NCBI GenBank assembly: GCA_030549495.1
Contig: JAUIRK010000925.1
Coordinates: 124,001 to 188,000, forward strand
Reading direction: 5' to 3'
Source of the DNA: Nectonema munidae
Taxonomy: Eukaryota; Nematomorpha; Nectonematoida; Nectonematidae
Length of the DNA: 64,000 bases
In this document: positions 1 through 11,180 of the stretch, in pieces
Numbering within the stretch: position 1 is the first letter of the stretch
How the letters are laid out: each line of letters opens with the position of its first letter
Position numbers and translations under genes: made by a program
The notes under the pieces: generated by a model
What the model was told of the DNA's origin: nothing
Databases searched by the model: none
Seen by the model: only the letters and a program-made list of their open reading frames with translations

Positions 1-339
1 ATAAACTGTCTTTCTCCTTCAAATAAAATGATGCGCATCAAAATATGCCTCTACCTACAGAGTTCTTATTTTGTATTTAATTAATTTCATTAAAAAATCA
101 CCTCATTGAATTCGGTATAAAATCGCGTTTTTAATTCTATATCATTTTCAGTTATATTTTATTTTTATGCAATTTTGTTTTGCCTACTTATAATTCTATT
201 TGTTCTGTGACAAAATAAATTACATATGCTACGTATAACTATATAATCATGAAGTCGTTTATTTCAGTTGAAGCGTCATATGTCAATCATTTTTTGACAG
301 GTATGATTAATTTTTATAAAAAATAAACATCACTGTTGG
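1..339. other. AT-rich non-coding, nothing recognised
   Basis: No ORF of note and no protein similarity was seen. A short block around 267-310 (tcatatgtcaatcat) recurs near 795-825, so this may be the eroded edge of the repeat block that follows. Confidence 0.5.
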
Positions 340-700
340 ATTCAGCCTACTTGAAAATGCGTACATATGTGTAAAACACCTGATTTGCTAATTTGATTCA
401 CGCTTACAAGTATTTTCAAATTCTAAATGCAAAATCAATCCATAAATGAAATTGGCATTGTTGATTTGTTATAAAAGCGTGTATATTTCATGTAAAATTT
501 TAATTAATGTTCTCGGAGACAGATTTTAAAAATAAACCGCAAATTTGTTTTTCAAATTCTAAATGCAAAAACAATCCATAATTGAAATTGGCATTGTTGA
601 TTTGATATAAAAAAATATATTTCATATTAAATTTGAAGGAATATTTTATTAGATATATTTTTCATCAATCAAAATTTTGATTGAGATTTCCAAAAAATTA
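340..700 (+). repeat. Satellite-like repeat, about two monomers
   Basis: The phrase ggcattgttgatttg occurs near 453 and again near 590, about 137 bases apart. It is preceded each time by a nearly identical block (ttctaaatgcaaaa.caatccat) and followed by tatttcat. The block closes with tcaatcaaaattttgattga near 665. The same consensus fills 62600-64000, and a fragment lies near 9280, so this is a dispersed or tandem family, not a local duplication. Confidence 0.75.
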
Positions 701-1869
701 ATCATGATTTTGAAAAAAGGTAATGTTGCACTATCCGTGCATTGATGAAAAGCTATTTTAATTGGAAAGAAGTTGTTCAATGATATAATGCTTTCATATG
801 TCAATCTTTTCTTGAATGCGATTATGGTTTGAGTATCGCATTATACGTGCATTGTAGCAAATACAGTCTATGCCTGCCTCCATAATACGAGTATCTACAT
901 GATCTCGATCTTTGAAACTTGAGTTAAGGTTTCAATCGTCAATCCATTATCATGGAAGAGAAATCTGAAATTTTTTTAAAATGTTCCAGTTACTGTAACA
1001 ATGACAGATACCAAAATATGAATAGATACTTTTCTCGAAACTATTTTATAAAGGTGAATCGAATTTTACTTAGAAAATAAAGCTTTTTTTTTTTTTTAAT
1101 TTTACTTAGAAAATATAGTTTTTTTCTTTCTTTTACTTAGAAAATAAAGCTGGAAAACTTTTTGTAATTGAGAAAACAGGATTATGGATGATTTCACGGG
1201 AAACACGAATTTTAAGAAAGGATTCGTTAGCAAATATCTTTTCATATCACACATGATAAAAAAAGAGCCAAGATCAGCAAAGAAATTCTCTTCAATAGAA
1301 AAGATCTAGGTTAACATGAATTCTATGCTAAATAAATATCTGAAATTTTTTTTTCAAATATAGATTGCACAAAATGAATTTGTGGTGAACGTAGGACTAC
1401 CAAGGAACCATCAGAATAGAATGAAGAGCAAAATTCGAAACCATTAAAAGTATAGGAGAAATGAAGAAAAGACTACAGCTGATAGCGAATTTGTAAGCAA
1501 AACAATATAGGTCCTGTTGAGATATAAAATTCCAACCTCTCTCTTTAATTAGAATGGAAGGATAAACAAAGAAATCGAACCTAGAAAGGCAAAAAGTGCT
1601 CGATTTAGTTAGAGTAACAGCCAATAATATGTTTACCATGCCGTTTTATAAAAAATTTAAAAAAATTTTATTGCTGAATTAATTTATTCATAATTAAATA
1701 TATTATAAAATTTATTAAAAATATATTGAAAAATTTATTATTGAAAAATTTCACAAGAAGTAAAGATTTATGAATATAAATTTTGTGAGCTTTTAGCAAA
1801 GATGATTTCAGATCACCTTGAGTAGAGATTTGGTCCGATCATTATTGATGACATAGATAAGATGGCACT
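701..1869. other. AT-rich non-coding with a small 3x repeat
   Basis: The unit ttttacttagaaaata is repeated three times at about 1064-1152, separated by T-rich runs. No other coding or structural signal was recognised. The 80-aa minus-strand ORF at 1397-1639 shows no recognisable motif and was not called. Confidence 0.5.
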
Positions 1870-2822
1870 AGGATATTTGGCCAATAGACATTTGACCGAA
1901 TGAATATTAGCCGAAAGGCATTTGATAGAAAGGACATTTGGCCGAGAGACATTTTGCGAAACACACATGGACATTTGGCAGAACGGACATTTGGTCAAAA
2001 AAAACTTTTACCAAGCTGACGTTTTACCGAACAAATACCGAACGGACATTTGGAGACATTTTGCGAAACACACATTTGGCAAACGGACATTTGGCCGAAT
2101 GGATATTTGGCACAACGGACATTTGGTCGAAAAAAACTTTTACCAAGCTGACGTATTACCGAACAGACATTTGAAGACATTTTGCGAAACACACATTTGG
2201 TCGAAAAAAAATTTACCAAGCAGACGTTTGACCGAACAAATACCGAACGGACATTTGACCGAATAAATATTCGGTAAACGTATTTCTACAAAATGTAAAT
2301 ACACTTTAGAATATTTCCAAACTTCTGCAACCAATAATAAATGTTGTTTTGATGTTAAAGATAAAAATATCTTAGCTTATATCTTTAGCTTTATCTAAAA
2401 AATTTATTGCAAAAAAATTGATAAAAAAATTAATTTATTTAAAAAAAAAGTGAAACATATCTTTTTAAATATTTAAAGAATAGTAGGCAATTGTTTTCAG
2501 AAAATCCATTTAATTATACTCACTATATTTTTTATAGAACTCCAGAATTTAGACTCACGGTTGATATTTTTATTCAAATAAATGTGGAATTAGATAATAA
2601 TAATAATAATACTACATCATTATAAATAGATTTATTTCTGTCAAATGTCTGTTTGCAAAAAATATTGTTCATCCAAATGTTTGTTCGGTAAAATTATGTC
2701 TCGATTAGATGTCTCTTTGTAAAATTTTTTTTTGTCAAAATGTACGTCAGTCAAATGTCTTTTGGTCCAGTGACCGTCTTGGAAAGTGACTTTCGTCTAA
2801 ATGTCTATCGGCCAAATGGCCG
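1870..2822. mobile_element. Fold-back type element built of gacatttgg repeats
   Basis: The left arm (about 1870-2280) is a run of degenerate direct repeats of the type cggacatttggtcgaa. It has a longer unit, gtcgaaaaaaacttttacc followed by aagctgacgt, seen three times. The right arm (about 2640-2822) carries the same words in reverse complement (caaatgtctgt, cggccaaatggcc). The ends match as an inverted repeat: the left end reads ggatatttggccaatagaca, and the complement of the right end reads ggccatttggccgatagaca. This is the design of fold-back or long-TIR non-autonomous DNA elements. No transposase is present. The overlapping short ORFs are read-through of the repeat. Family and target duplication were not determined. 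Confidence 0.7.
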
Positions 2823-3606
2823 GCCACGCGATAGAATCATAATTATATCAAGAGAGAAGAAAGACAATTATATTATCGATTTGGTTTAATAAAATTTAAT
2901 CTGTCAAATTACATATAAAACCAATTTACCCTGATCGATATGTATTATTTATGTAAAGAACGACAAAAAATACTGTCATGACAAAATATAGAAGGGCTAA
3001 TTTGCTAAATGCCGCCAAAATTATTCAAAAATGATAAAAAAAAATATATATATATATCTGATCGCAAATTAGCCAGAGATAAAACAGTGATTTCAATTTA
3101 AATGTAGAATGACGAAAATATTTCCAAAATCAAATTGAGCATCGTTGATGTCCTGTTTATGAGTCAGTTTATTTAAAAATATTGAGAAAAATTGATGAAA
3201 GTAAAAAAAAGTTTTAAAAAAGTTCTTTTAAATAAATTTAGGATTCAAAGATTTTGATTTTATTTTTTTTATTTTCTATAGACATAATATGAAATAAAAA
3301 ATTAAGATACACGTTAAAATTGTTATCAAGCATATTTTCAGGAGAAAAATTTGGATAAAAAAGATATTTAATTCTATATGTAAAAAAATAATTACATTTT
3401 TTTGGACAGTGTAAAGAGAAAACATTTTCGATTCTCAAGCGAAATCTGGAGTTATGGCATAATTTTAAATGGTTTGAGGCATATTTTAGATTTTGGAGCT
3501 GAAGATGGACAATTCAGTAGCGGTTTCTCAGCGCTGATAAAGATCCCAAAGTCAAAGCACGTATACACAAAAAGTTGAAGATTTTTGAAGACGAATCATG
3601 ATTCTC
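2823..3606. other. AT-rich intergenic DNA
   Basis: This contains a short (TA)n run near 3043-3056 and nothing else recognised. Base composition is strongly A+T. Confidence 0.5.
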
Positions 3607-4209
3607 CCTCGAAAAATGAGTGTTCTTAGCCGACACTGACTTTATTCCATTTCGGTGTCGGATTAAACGTGTGGTGTGTCTGTGGATTACACGCTCGTTC
3701 TTAAATTAAGCGTTCACCAATTCCACCCATCACTCTTTGAAGGGAGAAAAAGGAAAGGCTTGTGTCTCGTTCTTTGAGTTCGTGTCGTTGTTTCGAATCC
3801 TAAATAAGAATACTTGAAATGTTTGCGGGTGGAAGTAAAGCGGCTAACGTTTGTAACACTTTTAGTGAACAAAGTGCGCGTGTGTGTGCTCGCTTCACTG
3901 TTGTGTTCAGCAAGCGCAGCGCGTCAGATTAAGTAATTAGGTTTGCGAAACAAGAATACACAAGTAGAAAATATGGGAAATTCGCTAATTTTTTCTAAAG
4001 GCGCTGCTATCATTTTCAATGAATCCTTTGTTCTTTGACAATAAAACTGTATTTCGTGTCATTCTGTTCACAAAGGAAACACGTTTACATCAAATTTTGT
4101 TACTTTACTTTTCAAATTGCAAAAATATTCTAGTCTCAGTGAATCCACACATTTTTCCTCTTGTTTTCCCTCTTTGAAATAATCTAGAGACAAAGTAGAG
4201 GAGAGAAAA
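3607..4209 (+). promoter_or_regulatory. Probable 5' flank of the lectin gene
   Basis: G+C is visibly higher than in the surroundings between about 3620 and 3930, directly upstream of the signal-peptide ATG at 4210. No TATA box or start site could be fixed. The call rests on position and composition alone. Confidence 0.3.
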
Positions 4210-4410
4210 ATGAACAAAGTTTGTATTTTTGGTCTGTATGTCCTTACTTTTTGTTTGTCAGAAGAAAAGTGCCCGAAAAATACGATTTCAGTCAAAGGAA
4301 AATGTTTGTACGTGGAGTACCGCGAAGTTGATTGGAAATCTGCGCAAAAAAACTGCAACAACAACTTCAATGGGGGTGGAAAATTGATTAATTTGTCTGA
4401 TGATGTTACG
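4210..4410 (+). CDS. Lectin gene exon 1 (signal peptide, first half of CTLD)
   Basis: The ATG at 4210 is followed by a hydrophobic leader and then the first CTLD cysteines. The exon ends after an ACG codon at 4410, directly before a gtaata donor at 4411. Reading on without splicing gives a stop at 4459 and half a domain. Confidence 0.75.
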
Positions 4411-7400
4411 GTAATATTTTTTGAAACTTTTTTTCAAAACAAATTTAACGGAACCATTTAACTCTTGTGCGTATCTGTTGAAGAGCAGAGCTGTCTAAAG
4501 TTTTTGACAAAGGTGTAATTGAGCAAAAGTTTTATTTTTTATTTCTCATCTACATAAGAGGCGTGAGTAAGGTTGATTAGCTTCTCAGTTTCGATAACGC
4601 ACGGTCTTAGGTTCGATCCCGCATCAAGCCTACTTTCTTAATAGTTGAACGATTGTAACATCGTCAACTTTTATTCATATAGTCCTTTACATTTTATGAA
4701 ATTGATTGACGAAATGCATTTCAACATGAAAAAAAATATGTTTCTATGAAATCTGTATTATAGTTATAGATATTATCAAAGATAATAATTTTCACAATTA
4801 CACAGTAGATCTTTTACGACGCGGAGAGCTCGTAAAGTTCAAGCAACAAAACATAATGAAATGAGAAAAAGAATTTTGTATGTTGCAAATAATAATTAAC
4901 ACTAAGTATTCTAGAATAACGTATATAGCCGCCATCATTGAATTACCTGAAATTACATGGAAGTAATCATGAGTTTTAGACCGAAAAGTTCCATTTTGTC
5001 TTTTTGCAATTTTATTTTACTTGTTTTGCAATTCTATGTGTATTTAACTTTTGATTTTCTTGTATCTATACTGTTTTGCCATATGTCATCTTTATTTACA
5101 CTTTTTTAAAAAATATTTTAACATCATTTTCAGTTCAAATTTTCAAAATTTTAAGACAAGGAATTAGCATTTATAAATAATTTTAAATTTTTATTATTTT
5201 TCTTCTTAATTATTTAATTTTCCACTTTATTAAGCAATATCTCTTTGATTGACTTTTAACGTTATTTCAAAAAGCACATCAGATTATTTGTTTAGAATTG
5301 CAAAAAGACAATATAGAATTGCAAAGCGACAACCTAGAATTTCAAAGGGATAAGATAGAACTAAAAATGGGATAGATCAAAAACTTTGCAAAATTCTAAC
5401 ACTTTAAACATGATATTGTTAGGCTAATTTTTTTCTGCAACTTTGCTATGAGGCCTAAAAAATAAGAGGTTGAGGGCCGTATACGATTAACTAGGTTGTG
5501 AGAATTTTATCAACTTTTCCTAAGAACGAAAGAAGTAAATCAATAAAATCATAATTATTCATTAACTTCCACATATGAAATAGGCATTCAAGTGTAAAGG
5601 ATAGAATCAATTCAAAATATTAGGATGAGAGCAATGGCGATAATAACTCCAGAAGGAATATTTAATAATTTTAATATGAAATAGATTAAGTGGATCTAGA
5701 CGTGGAAATTATACAAAAGTTAATAAAAATAGTAAAAATTCCTTAATAACAATTTCTTGATAGATAAATTTTCGACCACTATGCTTATAAACAGATCTTA
5801 ATTATAAATTATATGTCCTTCAAATAAGTAACATATTCACATCACTTACTCCCTCTATTTTCTTCGGTAAAGTTTTTCCTTACACACTTCAGCAACTCGT
5901 CACCCTCCATTTTCATTTGGAAGTTCTAATCTGCGTCAAAACAGAGCGGCTTTACAAAAATGACAAAATCTAGGAGAAATCTTGATTAATTCACATATTA
6001 AACAAAGATTAATGCATAGTTTTTCCTACTGCAAGCATGGAAGCGCCTATAATATTATATATTATATACAATTTTTAGTTCTATTTTGTCTTTTTGCAAT
6101 TCTATAATGGAAAGGTTTTTATTTCATGCTAAATAAAGAATATGAATTTTCCCAAATGTGTTGTTTTGTCTAGTTTTTAAATGCCTACGTCCGCGTAGAG
6201 TGTGGGTTTGTGTGTGGTCAAAAGGATTATTTTTGCAATAGCCCAGATGATCCCAAAAAAGCAGAATCAATTAGGTCATTTGATATAAAAAATGTAAAAC
6301 ACATCTTGTTCATTTAAAATGAGAGTGGGGTAAAATGATTTTAATGAGCTGTTTCGAGTTTTTCTCAGGGTCTAAACCCTTTTCTAATTTAGATAAGCGC
6401 AATATCCACAGCAGTGAAGTGCAATGAAGGGTGGTGGAATCGGAGGAAAAAGTGCAAATTTTGGATCGAAGATGAAGGTGAAGATGATACAGAGTTGGGA
6501 AGTCGGGAATTTTTGTTGGAAAAGATGATGAATGGAAAGATGAAGCAGAGTAATCCGAAGGAGAAGGAGAGAGGCAAGTGTTTGTACGCAAAAAAAGGAA
6601 GGAATGGCTGGATCGGGACGTGCAGAGGCAAGAACAGTTTCATATGTGAGATGAACTTTTCAGGTTCTAGCGAAGATGAAGGCCGCAAAAGGCGCAAAAA
6701 TGAAAGAAAGCCTTTTTTGGAAAAGAGAAAATTCAATACTGCGCCATTCAAAAGAAATTTCTTGAAGGAAGAAAAGATCAAGAGAAACTTCAAAAAATTG
6801 AACTTATACCCGATACTTAAATACAGGAAGAAGAAGTTGCCGAAGAAAGATAGTGTTAGTGACGACTTCGCACGAAATAAGTACAATGATGGCAAAAACT
6901 ACGTGAAATATGGACCCATTTTAACCAAAAATGGCGCCAAAAGCATCATAAGACTTTTTAAAAATTTTGAAAAAACTCACCAACAAAGAAGCTCTTCTCC
7001 ACAAAAGCACCAAAAAAAGTTTCCACACAGTAATCCTGAAAGAAACGATGACGAAATTGACTTCGATAAATGCAGAGAATTTGGTCGAACTCTAAATAAA
7101 CTTCAAATTATTCACTACCAAACTCAAGTTCCAGATACAAATAAAATTTATGGAGAAACCGTGGCCTACGAATTCAAAAAAGTAGCAAAACCCATAAACA
7201 TTAAAGAGGAGAGAAGAATGAGGTATTCGCCAACAAAAAACCAGAGCTACGGTCCTCAAAAAAAGCGTAGATCGGCGATTCATTCGAAAGTTCTGGAAAC
7301 TTTTATCAGAAAGTTGAGAAGCGGTGAAATTCCCGTGATGAATTATGCGCACAGTGATAGAAATGAGAAACTGCAGGGTTTCCAAAACGATATGGAAGAT

Positions 7401-8474
7401 GGTGGTGGCAGAAACTACTACTATGACAACTCACCTCGACAAAACTACAATGAGGACAGAGTTAGTAAAGATGATCAAAATTTTAAAGGAGACGACCAGC
7501 CTTATACTTACAGGTACGGCACAAAGAAGTATGTTGATCCGAATAACAATGGTAAGTACGTCGAAAATTATGGTAGGCGTGAATACAAGCATCGATACAA
7601 AAAATACCCCAAATCAGAATATTCCTCTGAAGAGCCTGTTCCCAAAGACGTTTTGTACAGACACAAGCATTCTCATGAGCCTGTTAAGAAGAGATTCTAC
7701 AATAGATTCAACAACCGAGAAAGTGATGACAGGAAAAAAATCCATAGAATGAACTCGCCAATGATCAATAAGTTTGGTGAAAAGAGGAAGCAAGATGACA
7801 GCAAGTATAGAAGCTTTTCTAAAAAGGACGAAGACTACCACAGGTACGCTCCGAGACCCAAAGACTCGTTTCAAGGCCATAAAGAAGAAATGCACTTTCC
7901 CAGTAGAAATAATTTTGGTGGCTCCATGAATTACAATGATCCGTGGCACGTTTTTGATTATCAGAAAAGCAAGAAAAAGAAAAAGGTTATTGCTTCGAAG
8001 CCACGAATTTACAACATGTACAAAGAAATCAAGATGAACAAGAAGCAAGACAAGAAAAACGCAAAAATTGGAGAAGACAATTCCTACACAATTAAAATTA
8101 AAAAGCCAAGTCCCAAAGAAAAAAAAGAAAGCTACGCGCAGGAACATATGAAGAATATGTCGCCAGAAGAGTTCAACAGCTCGCCTTACTTCGTCCCACC
8201 ATCGCCTTTTTTCTACGAAGATATATTGTCAAGTGTGGATGCATACGATTTCGGTAGGATGGAAAACTTAGATGAAAAAGAGTTGGAGTTTGCCTTCGAT
8301 GAGATGGTAGGCGTGAATGACGAGCAGGAGGGCGTACACTTCTACATTAACAACTACTTCACTCTTCCTGGTCACGAGGATAAATTCGTTCAATGCAATG
8401 CTGGAGGAAGGGGCGTAGTCAAAACGTGTCCAAAGAATATGAAGTGGAATCAAAAGATCAAAAATTGTACTTAA
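4210..8474 (+). CDS. Secreted C-type lectin-domain protein with basic tail and chitin-binding-like C-terminus (two exons)
   Basis: Exons 4210-4410 and 6393-8474 are both phase 0 and join to give about 760 aa. Residues 1-17 form a signal peptide ending ...TFCLS. A C-type lectin fold spans about 20-153. Its first half is in exon 1 (CPKNTISVKGKCLYVEYREV, then the W..A...C helix motif). Its second half is in exon 2 and ends with NGWIGTCRGKNSFICE, the usual closing W...C.....FICE pattern. No EPN or QPD sugar-binding triplet was seen, so calcium-dependent sugar binding is doubtful. About 540 residues follow that are rich in K, R, N, Y and D and look disordered. The last 45 residues (FVQC, KTCPKNMKWNQ, NCT) resemble the end of a peritrophin-A/CBM14 chitin-binding domain, but with fewer cysteines than usual. 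An extracellular or cuticle-matrix role is inferred. The family is certain for the lectin part and tentative for the CBM14 part. Confidence 0.75.
4559..4675 (+). repeat. tRNA-derived SINE, copy 1
   Basis: It has a tRNA-like head: a box-A-like ggttgattagcttctcag and a perfect box B ggttcgatccc at 4610-4620. The shared body gcatcaagcctact follows. It matches copies at 19158 and 55928. It lies in the lectin intron. Confidence 0.7.
4985..5380. mobile_element. Inverted-repeat MITE-like element
   Basis: The left part reads gttccattttgtctttttgc. The right part (about 5297-5375) carries the complement twice (tagaattgcaaaaagacaat, then gataagatagaact). Related single ends lie at about 6074-6110 (agttctattttgtctttttg) and 24445-24478 (gggacaaaatagaact). 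This is therefore a dispersed non-autonomous family of roughly 400 bases, class unknown. Confidence 0.5.
5381..6392. other. Remainder of lectin intron 1
   Basis: Apart from the repeat end near 6074-6110 this is AT-rich sequence without recognisable content. It ends in the tttctaatttag acceptor at 6381-6392. Confidence 0.5.
6393..8474 (+). CDS. Lectin gene exon 2 (CTLD end, basic tail, CBM14-like end)
   Basis: The exon starts after the acceptor tctaatttag in the frame ATA AGC GCA ATA and stays open for 693 codons to TAA at 8472-8474. The long open frame in AT-rich DNA, together with the FICE lectin closing motif near 6640-6655, supports real coding. Many dibasic pairs and Tyr/Asn/Lys-rich stretches fill the middle. 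No repeats of fixed length were seen. Confidence 0.8.
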   Translation: MSAISTAVKCNEGWWNRRKKCKFWIEDEGEDDTELGSREFLLEKMMNGKMKQSNPKEKERGKCLYAKKGRNGWIGTCRGKNSFICEMNFSGSSEDEGRKRRKNERKPFLEKRKFNTAPFKRNFLKEEKIKRNFKKLNLYPILKYRKKKLPKKDSVSDDFARNKYNDGKNYVKYGPILTKNGAKSIIRLFKNFEKTHQQRSSSPQKHQKKFPHSNPERNDDEIDFDKCREFGRTLNKLQIIHYQTQVPDTNKIYGETVAYEFKKVAKPINIKEERRMRYSPTKNQSYGPQKKRRSAIHSKVLETFIRKLRSGEIPVMNYAHSDRNEKLQGFQNDMEDGGGRNYYYDNSPRQNYNEDRVSKDDQNFKGDDQPYTYRYGTKKYVDPNNNGKYVENYGRREYKHRYKKYPKSEYSSEEPVPKDVLYRHKHSHEPVKKRFYNRFNNRESDDRKKIHRMNSPMINKFGEKRKQDDSKYRSFSKKDEDYHRYAPRPKDSFQGHKEEMHFPSRNNFGGSMNYNDPWHVFDYQKSKKKKKVIASKPRIYNMYKEIKMNKKQDKKNAKIGEDNSYTIKIKKPSPKEKKESYAQEHMKNMSPEEFNSSPYFVPPSPFFYEDILSSVDAYDFGRMENLDEKELEFAFDEMVGVNDEQEGVHFYINNYFTLPGHEDKFVQCNAGGRGVVKTCPKNMKWNQKIKNCT

Positions 8475-8527
8475 TTCATTTGTCTTTTTATTTAGATCAA
8501 GTGTCAATCGTCAAAATAGTATAACTT

Positions 8528-8533
8528 AATAAA
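8528..8533 (+). terminator. Polyadenylation signal AATAAA of the lectin gene
   Basis: A canonical AATAAA lies 54 bases after the stop codon. Confidence 0.6.
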
Positions 8534-9149
8534 GGTATTCTCTTACAAATTGTTGCTGTGAACTTTCTTTCCGAGCTGTTCTTAACATATATCTTAGAAG
8601 TAAAGGAACTAAGTGCTGTGGGTATAAGTCGTCATTTTTGAGTTCTTCTGTTATAAATTTGTGAAGTGAAGGTATCAGGGTGATGGGAAGATGACATGGC
8701 TGCTTTGATTGAACAAAAACAAAAGCAAATAGGGTAAAAGAGTTAGAGCTGTGTGCACACTTTCAATTTCACATGTAAAATTTAGCTTTTTTAAGCAAAT
8801 AATATAAAGTAATAAATCTCCATGATTTAATAAATCTCCATGATTTCTTTCTAACTATGCATATCTAAAATGAGTTAAAATGTTGGCTTTTACATTCCAG
8901 CAAATAGGGAAATTGTAAACTGTAAAATTCCTGCCTTAAGCTTTTTATTCACCAATTTTATAAACTTCAAGTCATATTGCGTTCTTTTTTATGCAAAAAA
9001 TTCAAAGTTTATTATATCAAATGAGAAGCGTTTACATAATACACCAAAAAAAAAGTTATAAAAAATAATTAATAAATTATATAATACATATAAAAAATTA
9101 ATATAAAATTGTATATTTCAACTATTTTCAATTATTTCACTTTTGGGTG
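8534..9149. other. AT-rich intergenic DNA
   Basis: No gene, RNA or repeat was recognised. Confidence 0.5.
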
Positions 9150-9425
9150 TCTGCAAGAATGCTCAAATGGTCATAAACTGGCCGCTCAATATGACGAGTC
9201 TGAGTGAACAAATTCATTTTCAAATGTTCAATAAAAGATAAACTGAATATAAATCTATGCTAATGGAAAATAATATTTGATTTTGATTGACATTTTTTGA
9301 CATAAGGGGGTCATTCAACTACTCTAAAAATAATATCAAAAGATGTAGCTAACAATTTTAGGAAAAGTCACAATGTTTGAATGCATATAATTCAGCCAAT
9401 TTTGTACAATATAAGTTTTATTATA
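9150..9425 (+). repeat. Fragment of the edge satellite-like repeat
   Basis: It contains gattgacattttttgaca, atcaaaagatgtag and aacaattttaggaaaa. These match the last part of the window (gattgacattttgtaac, atcaaaagatgcag, gcaattttaggaaaa at 63865-63964). It therefore belongs to the same family as the two window edges. Confidence 0.65.
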
Positions 9426-9867
9426 TGTTATAGTTAGCGGAGGGGGGGGGGGCTAAAATGGCCCCTTCACTGATAACTTGATAGCTTTTTAACCTACAAG
9501 TTTTTTAGTTTAATTTTTGCTGAGTCATTTATCCCTACAATTATATTTCCGACACGATACCAATATAATACTTTGATCGACAATTTTTTCTTGAATAAAT
9601 CAGGTTGCTAATTATAAATGTTTAATTAAAATTATAAATTTTAAATTGGATAAAACAAATAAGAAATATTTATACGAAAGATTTGTGTTTACTACAATAT
9701 CTGCAAAAGTAGATTGGCTCTCACTTATTGAGTTATATCCAAATGATTCCTGCAAACTTTTTGATTAACTCATAAAATATCGAATATGATTGAAAGATAA
9801 ACTTTCCTTATCAAAAGAAGAACACAAATAAAAGTTTAATTCTTGGATAACATGTGAATATATAGAC

Positions 9868-10950
9868 ATGATTACACTGCCTCATAAACTTTTCCAAAAA
9901 TTCAAAAAAGCCGTTATTTATCAATTAAAAATGAATACATTAGGAGATAAATTAATTGATGATGATAATTTAGCTAACAAATTTAATGAAAATTTTCTTG
10001 ATCATATAATAGCTTTTCTTCAGAACCATGCTTGCTTTTTTTTGACAATCGAACTGAATCATTTGAGTTTGAACGTTGTACAAATGAATCATTGTTAGGA
10101 ATTATTGATAAATGAAAAAATGAGTCTAAGGATATCTATGGCATTTCAGTAAATCATGTAAAATTGATAAAATATAGCATTTGTACCGTTTTATTTCATT
10201 TTATATATTTTTCTTTGGAAATTCCCATTTGGTTTAGTTTTTTTCTATTTAGTTTTTATATAGTTCTTAAGCTTCAAAAGGTTGTGCCTATATATAAAAA
10301 AATGGTAAAAATTCTATTGATAACTACAGACCCGTTCTACAATTCCTACACTCTTAAAAATATTTGAAGAATTTCTTCATTGTCAATTGAAAATTTACTT
10401 GACATCATTAAACTATTTTAATGATCCTCAATTTTGATTCAGAGAACACACTCAACTGACTCTTTCCACTCTTATCTGATACAAAAAAAAATGAAATTTT
10501 GGAAAATAAAGACGAGGCAGTACTTTTTTTCTTTGATCTTTCAAAAGCATTTAATAGATGTATAGATTCATCTACAATTAAATAATTGTAATGTAAGTAA
10601 ACGTTCTCTGCTCTTTATATATATGAGAAATAGGTATCAAAAAAGGTAAATCAAGTTTTTTCTTGAAAACGATTTCTTCCGCACAAGGATTCGTTTTAGG
10701 ACCCATTCTTTTTAATATAGATATAAACAGTATTTTTTCTATGTAAAATTTAAAAATTTTCTCCTTTTTGTAGATGATATTTGTGTATATTTTCCTTTGT
10801 CTAAAATCAAGTGTGTTCAAACGTTTGATTTAGATTATAGTATTGTTAATTGCTTTCCTTATGGGAAAAACGTAATGAAATTCTTCAAAAACGCGCTTTG
10901 CATTTCATATTTTATTTGAAGAAAATAGATCATATTAGATTAATATTAGA
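9868..10950 (+). pseudogene. Degenerate CR1-like LINE reverse transcriptase
   Basis: Disconnected frames read as parts of a non-LTR reverse transcriptase, in the right order: KVVPIYKKMVKI near 10285, then a motif like ...LKIFEEFLHCQLKIYL, then FNDPQF.FREHTQLTLSTL near 10420-10470, FFDLSKAFN near 10530, FVLGPILFNIDINSIF near 10690-10740 and VDDICVYF near 10770-10800. These are the finger, palm and catalytic blocks of CR1/jockey-type elements, with stops and frameshifts between them. The ORF at 9868-10098 may be part of the upstream region. The element is clearly dead. Confidence 0.7.
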
Positions 10951-11180
10951 ATATATTTAACAAAATTAGAAGATATTTTTAAACAATTGTTTATCTCTTA
11001 TATTAACTATAATAAAAATATATAATATTATTATATATAATATTAAATATATATAACCTTATGGGATAAGCGTAATGAAATTCTTCAAAACGCGTATTGC
11101 GATTCATATTTTATCGGAAGTAAATAGATGACAAAAGAATTTGTTAAAATTAGAAGATATTTTTTAACAGGGAATTGCGC
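10857..11180 (+). repeat. Direct duplication of about 120-140 bases, 200 bases apart
   Basis: ccttatgggaaaaacgtaat at 10857 recurs as ccttatgggataagcgtaat at 11057. The following sequence is similar for more than 100 bases (gaaattcttcaaaa.cgcg..., aaaattagaagatattttt.aaca). It continues the LINE remnant. Confidence 0.65.

Noticed and set aside
1813-2334. Cluster of overlapping short ORFs on both strands
   Set aside because: They arise from the fold-back repeat units and show no protein-like composition.
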